Shown piece after piece: positions 5,357 to 7,972 of a DNA stretch of 7,972 bases. The stretch covers positions 1-7,972 of the forward strand of contig JASHUD010000112.1 in assembly GCA_030040215.1 (NCBI GenBank). The letters run 5' to 3'. The stretch is from Methylovirgula sp. Lineage in GTDB: Bacteria > Pseudomonadota > Alphaproteobacteria > Rhizobiales > Beijerinckiaceae. Made by a program: the position numbers and the translations under genes. Under the pieces are notes generated by a model that ran no database searches, was not told the DNA's origin, and worked only from the letters and a program-made list of their open reading frames with translations. Numbering within the stretch: the first letter of the stretch is position 1; the number at the start of each line of letters is the position of its first letter.

Positions 5357-7606
5357 ATGAGCGAAACCGTACCCGATCCGACTGCGGCGCGTAGGCGGCC
5401 GCGGCTTTTGACGAGGCTGGGGCTCGCCGCCGTCGTCTTCGCCATCGCTACGGCGATCACCAGCTTTCTGATCTTCGCCGGCTACACGCCGATCGCGCCG
5501 ACCGATATCGTCGTTTTCGTGCTGTTCTTCGTCAATGTGCTGTGCATTTTGACGTTGTTCGGCTTCGTCATCGCCGAAGCCTGGAGCCTCATCGCCGCTC
5601 GTCGCGCTCAGGTCGCGGGCGCGCGGCTGCATATCCGCATCGTCGGGCTGTTCTCGATCGTCGCCATCGTACCGGCGATCCTGATGGCCGTCGTCGGTTC
5701 GGCGATTCTCGATCGCAGCCTCAATCCGGTCTTCCTGCAGGACGTGCGCAGCTACCTGCTGCAGACCGTCGAAGCGGCGCGCATCTTCCGGGAAGACCAG
5801 TGCAGCACGCTTCTGCAGGAGGCGGAACTCACCGCTTCCGACCTCGACCGCGGCCAGGCTCTGTTCACCACCGACAAGCAGTTTTTCCACGAGTTCTTCA
5901 CGCAACGGGTGAAAGCGCTGAATTTCAGCGCCGCGGCGATCATGCACCCCAACGGCGCCGTCGAAGACAAAGTCGATACCGGAGCGACGGTTGGAACGAC
6001 GATCGTACATCCCGAACCGAACGATTTTCAGGACGCCAAAAGCAACCAACCGCTCTGTATGGTGCTCGATGAAGGCCATACCTTCGTCGCTTTGCGCAAG
6101 CTCAACGCCTTCGACAATTTGTTTCTGTATGTCGCCCGGCCGATCGAACCGTTCAGCGTCGAGTTTCCACGCCAGGCGGCGCGTTTCGTAGCCCTCTTCG
6201 ATTCCTTCGATAGCCACCGCGAGAATATTCAGATCGCCTTTGCTACGATGTACGTGCTCGTCGCCTTCGTCATGCTGCTTTCGGCGACGTGGGTCGGACT
6301 TTCCTTCGCCAACGGCTTGGTCGCGCCGATCCGGCGGCTGATCGCCGCCGCCGACGAGGTCGCTTCCGGCAATCTTCACGTGCAAGTCGCGGTCAATCGC
6401 TCCGAAGGCGATCTCGCCCATCTCGGCGAAACCTTCAACAAGATGACCTCCGAGCTGAGCATGCAGCAAAGCCGGCTGATCGCGGCGAGCAATCTCATCG
6501 ACGAACGGCGTCTGTTTACCGAAGCGGTGCTCTCCGGCGTGCCGGTCGCGGTCATCGGCGTCGGGCCGCAGGGCCAGATTACGGTGGTCAATCCCTCGGC
6601 GGAACGGCTGATTCCGCACGGCGAGCACGCCGGCGCGGTCGGGCAATCGATCGAGAAGGTCTTGCCCGAAGTCGTACCGGTACTTACCGAGGCGCGCGCC
6701 AGCAACGGGCGCTTGGCGCGCGGCCAGATCGCGGTGAGCCGGGCGGGGCGCGACCGGATTTTCAACATGTTCGTGACCACCGAACCGGGCGGCCGCGCCG
6801 AGAAGAGTTACGTCGTAACGCTTGACGACATTACCGATCTCGTCGCCGCGCAACGAACGGCGGCCTGGGCCGACGTGGCACGACGCATCGCCCATGAGAT
6901 CAAGAATCCTTTGACGCCGATCCAGCTTTCGGCCGAGCGGCTGAAGCGCAAATACGGCCGCCTCATTCAGGACGATCGCGACGTCTTCGACCAATGCACC
7001 GACACGATCGTGCGCCAAGTCGAGGACATCAAGCGCATGGTCGACGAATTCTCCGCCTTTGCGCGCATGCCGCGGGCGCGGCTGACGCCTGACGACCTGA
7101 CGGATTGCGTGCGCCGCGTGATCTTCCTGATGCGTGTCGGCCATCCGGATATAGAATTTGAGGACCGGCTGCCGGAAGGGCAGGTCATGGCCAATTTCGA
7201 TCGCCGTCTGCTATCGCAAGCGGTCACCAACATCGTGAAAAACGCGACCGAGGGAATCGCCGCGCAGGCGGAGATCGAGCCCATCAAAGGCAAGATCAGG
7301 CTATCGCTCGACGTAACGGCCGATGGACTTGTCGAGATTTTCGTCGCCGACAACGGCAAGGGATTTCCGAGCGAACACAGGAACCGGTTGCTTGAACCCT
7401 ACATGACGACGCGCGCCGAAGGCACCGGTCTCGGTCTCGCCATCGTCGCCAAGGTCCTCGAGGATCATGGCGGCGGCCTCGAACTCCTCGACTCGACGGA
7501 AGGGCGGGGCGCCTGCGTGCGGCTTTATTTTCCTCGGGGCGACAATGGGCAACGTGAAACCGGCGGTTCTCGAGAAGAACTCGCGGCGAACATGAGCGCC
7601 AAGTGA
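5357..7606 (+). CDS. ntrY: Transmembrane sensor histidine kinase NtrY
   Basis: The 749-residue inner-membrane kinase is the partner of NtrX. Three hydrophobic helices (about 21-43, 50-74, 93-117) follow a basic N-terminus (ARRRPRLLTR). A non-hydrophobic region of about 170 residues (118-290), likely periplasmic, leads to a fourth helix (about 292-316). A HAMP domain (about 317-370, VAPIRRLIAAADEVASGNL) and a PAS domain (about 380-495) come next. HisKA has RRIAHEIKNPLTPIQLSAER with His513. The ATPase domain has the N box NIVKNATEG at 625-633, DNGKGFP at 665-671, LEPYMTTR at 679-686 and GTGLGLAI at 689-696. I chose ATG 5357; an in-frame GTG at 5345 would add four residues. Neither start has a strong Shine-Dalgarno. 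In the family it senses nitrogen, redox or envelope state; the signal cannot be read here. It ends 30 bases before ntrX. All catalytic boxes look intact. Confidence 0.96.
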   Translation: MSETVPDPTAARRRPRLLTRLGLAAVVFAIATAITSFLIFAGYTPIAPTDIVVFVLFFVNVLCILTLFGFVIAEAWSLIAARRAQVAGARLHIRIVGLFSIVAIVPAILMAVVGSAILDRSLNPVFLQDVRSYLLQTVEAARIFREDQCSTLLQEAELTASDLDRGQALFTTDKQFFHEFFTQRVKALNFSAAAIMHPNGAVEDKVDTGATVGTTIVHPEPNDFQDAKSNQPLCMVLDEGHTFVALRKLNAFDNLFLYVARPIEPFSVEFPRQAARFVALFDSFDSHRENIQIAFATMYVLVAFVMLLSATWVGLSFANGLVAPIRRLIAAADEVASGNLHVQVAVNRSEGDLAHLGETFNKMTSELSMQQSRLIAASNLIDERRLFTEAVLSGVPVAVIGVGPQGQITVVNPSAERLIPHGEHAGAVGQSIEKVLPEVVPVLTEARASNGRLARGQIAVSRAGRDRIFNMFVTTEPGGRAEKSYVVTLDDITDLVAAQRTAAWADVARRIAHEIKNPLTPIQLSAERLKRKYGRLIQDDRDVFDQCTDTIVRQVEDIKRMVDEFSAFARMPRARLTPDDLTDCVRRVIFLMRVGHPDIEFEDRLPEGQVMANFDRRLLSQAVTNIVKNATEGIAAQAEIEPIKGKIRLSLDVTADGLVEIFVADNGKGFPSEHRNRLLEPYMTTRAEGTGLGLAIVAKVLEDHGGGLELLDSTEGRGACVRLYFPRGDNGQRETGGSREELAANMSAK

Positions 7607-7636
7607 GTGCATCAAGTGAAAGAGCGTGAACGATAG

Positions 7637-7972
7637 ATGGCAAGCGATATTTTGATCGTCGACGATGAAGCCGATATCCGCGATATCGTTTCGGGCATTT
7701 TGTCCGACGAAGGTCACGGCACCCGTACCGCCAAGAATGCCGACGAGGCGCTTACCGCGATCGAGGCGCGCCGCCCGCATCTCGCCTTTCTCGACATTTG
7801 GCTACAAGGCTCGCATCTCGACGGATTACAGCTTCTCCAGGTGATCAAGGACGCGCATCCGAGCCTGCCCGTGGTGATGATCTCCGGTCACGGCAACATC
7901 GAGACCGCCGTCTCGGCGATCAAGATGGGCGCCTACGATTTCATCGAGAAGCCGTTCAAAGCGGATCGCCTG
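7637..7972 (+). CDS. ntrX: Response regulator NtrX, N-terminal receiver domain (runs off the window)
   Basis: The window holds the first 112 codons, almost all of the receiver domain. Visible are ILIVDDEADIRD with Asp9 and Asp10, phospho-acceptor Asp53 in AFLDIWLQGS, MISGHGNIETAVSAIKMGAYDF, and Lys105 in IEKPFKADRL. The DIWLQGS...LDGL and SGHGNIETAV wording is characteristic of NtrX rather than NtrC. The family usually continues with an AAA+ domain and a Fis-type helix-turn-helix, beyond the edge here. NtrX is phosphorylated by NtrY and regulates nitrogen, respiratory and envelope genes. ATG 7637 must be the start: an in-frame TAG at 7634-7636 directly precedes it. The Shine-Dalgarno is weak (AAAGAG about 12 bases upstream), so coupling to ntrY translation is plausible. 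Confidence 0.95.
   Translation, partial: MASDILIVDDEADIRDIVSGILSDEGHGTRTAKNADEALTAIEARRPHLAFLDIWLQGSHLDGLQLLQVIKDAHPSLPVVMISGHGNIETAVSAIKMGAYDFIEKPFKADRL

Noticed and set aside
5177..7144. 655-codon antisense reading frame opposite ntrY
   Set aside because: It is in exact codon register with ntrY, so its stops would need TTA, CTA or TCA codons in ntrY, which are rare in this high-GC genome. The product is rich in Arg, His and Asp and has no recognisable domain, while ntrY has every kinase motif.
7301..7780. Antisense frame spanning the ntrY-ntrX junction
   Set aside because: ntrY and ntrX happen to be in the same frame, so the register shadow continues across the 30-base gap. Nothing in the product suggests a real protein.
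1..7972. Mobile element, CRISPR, phage or novel defence system
   Set aside because: Every kilobase is filled by recognised core genes in a standard alphaproteobacterial order. I see no terminal repeats, direct-repeat arrays or unassigned genes.

Overview
The window comes from the chromosome of a high-GC alphaproteobacterium, most likely of the Hyphomicrobiales (Rhizobiales) type. Three things support this: a fused ispD-ispF gene, the gene order ispDF / dusB(nifR3)-ntrB-ntrC-ntrY-ntrX, and an ntrY-ntrX pair following ntrB-ntrC. I cannot name the genus from the sequence.

Layout. Positions 1-210 (+) hold the C-terminal end of cobT, a cobalamin lower-ligand phosphoribosyltransferase entering from the left. 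It runs tail-to-tail into ispDF (minus strand, 1409 down to 207), and the two stop codons overlap on one CTAG. ispDF encodes a bifunctional enzyme of the MEP isoprenoid pathway. A 128-base divergent promoter region (1410-1537) separates it from a plus-strand block that fills the rest: dusB (1538-2548), ntrB (2545-3711), ntrC (3748-5217), ntrY (5357-7606) and the first 112 codons of ntrX (7637 to the edge). Coding density is very high. There is no RNA gene, mobile element, CRISPR array or phage-like gene.

How the genes work together. DusB is a tRNA dihydrouridine synthase whose gene overlaps ntrB by four bases, so a tRNA-modification gene appears co-transcribed and translationally coupled to the nitrogen regulators. 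NtrB (soluble PAS-histidine kinase) and NtrC (sigma-54 activator) form the classical nitrogen-limitation two-component system. NtrY (membrane histidine kinase with an extracytoplasmic region) and NtrX (response regulator) form the paralogous second system, also linked to nitrogen and redox or envelope physiology. A 139-base gap between ntrC and ntrY is the only sizeable break in the block and may carry a separate promoter or a weak transcription stop.

This is a well-described conserved cluster, and I see no undescribed system. The points that merit a second look are small: a possible leaderless dusB start with an inverted repeat over its promoter, a Phe-to-Ser change in a conserved IspF motif, the shared cobT/ispDF stop, and the content of the ntrC-ntrY gap. 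The long antisense reading frames opposite most of the genes are codon-usage shadows.
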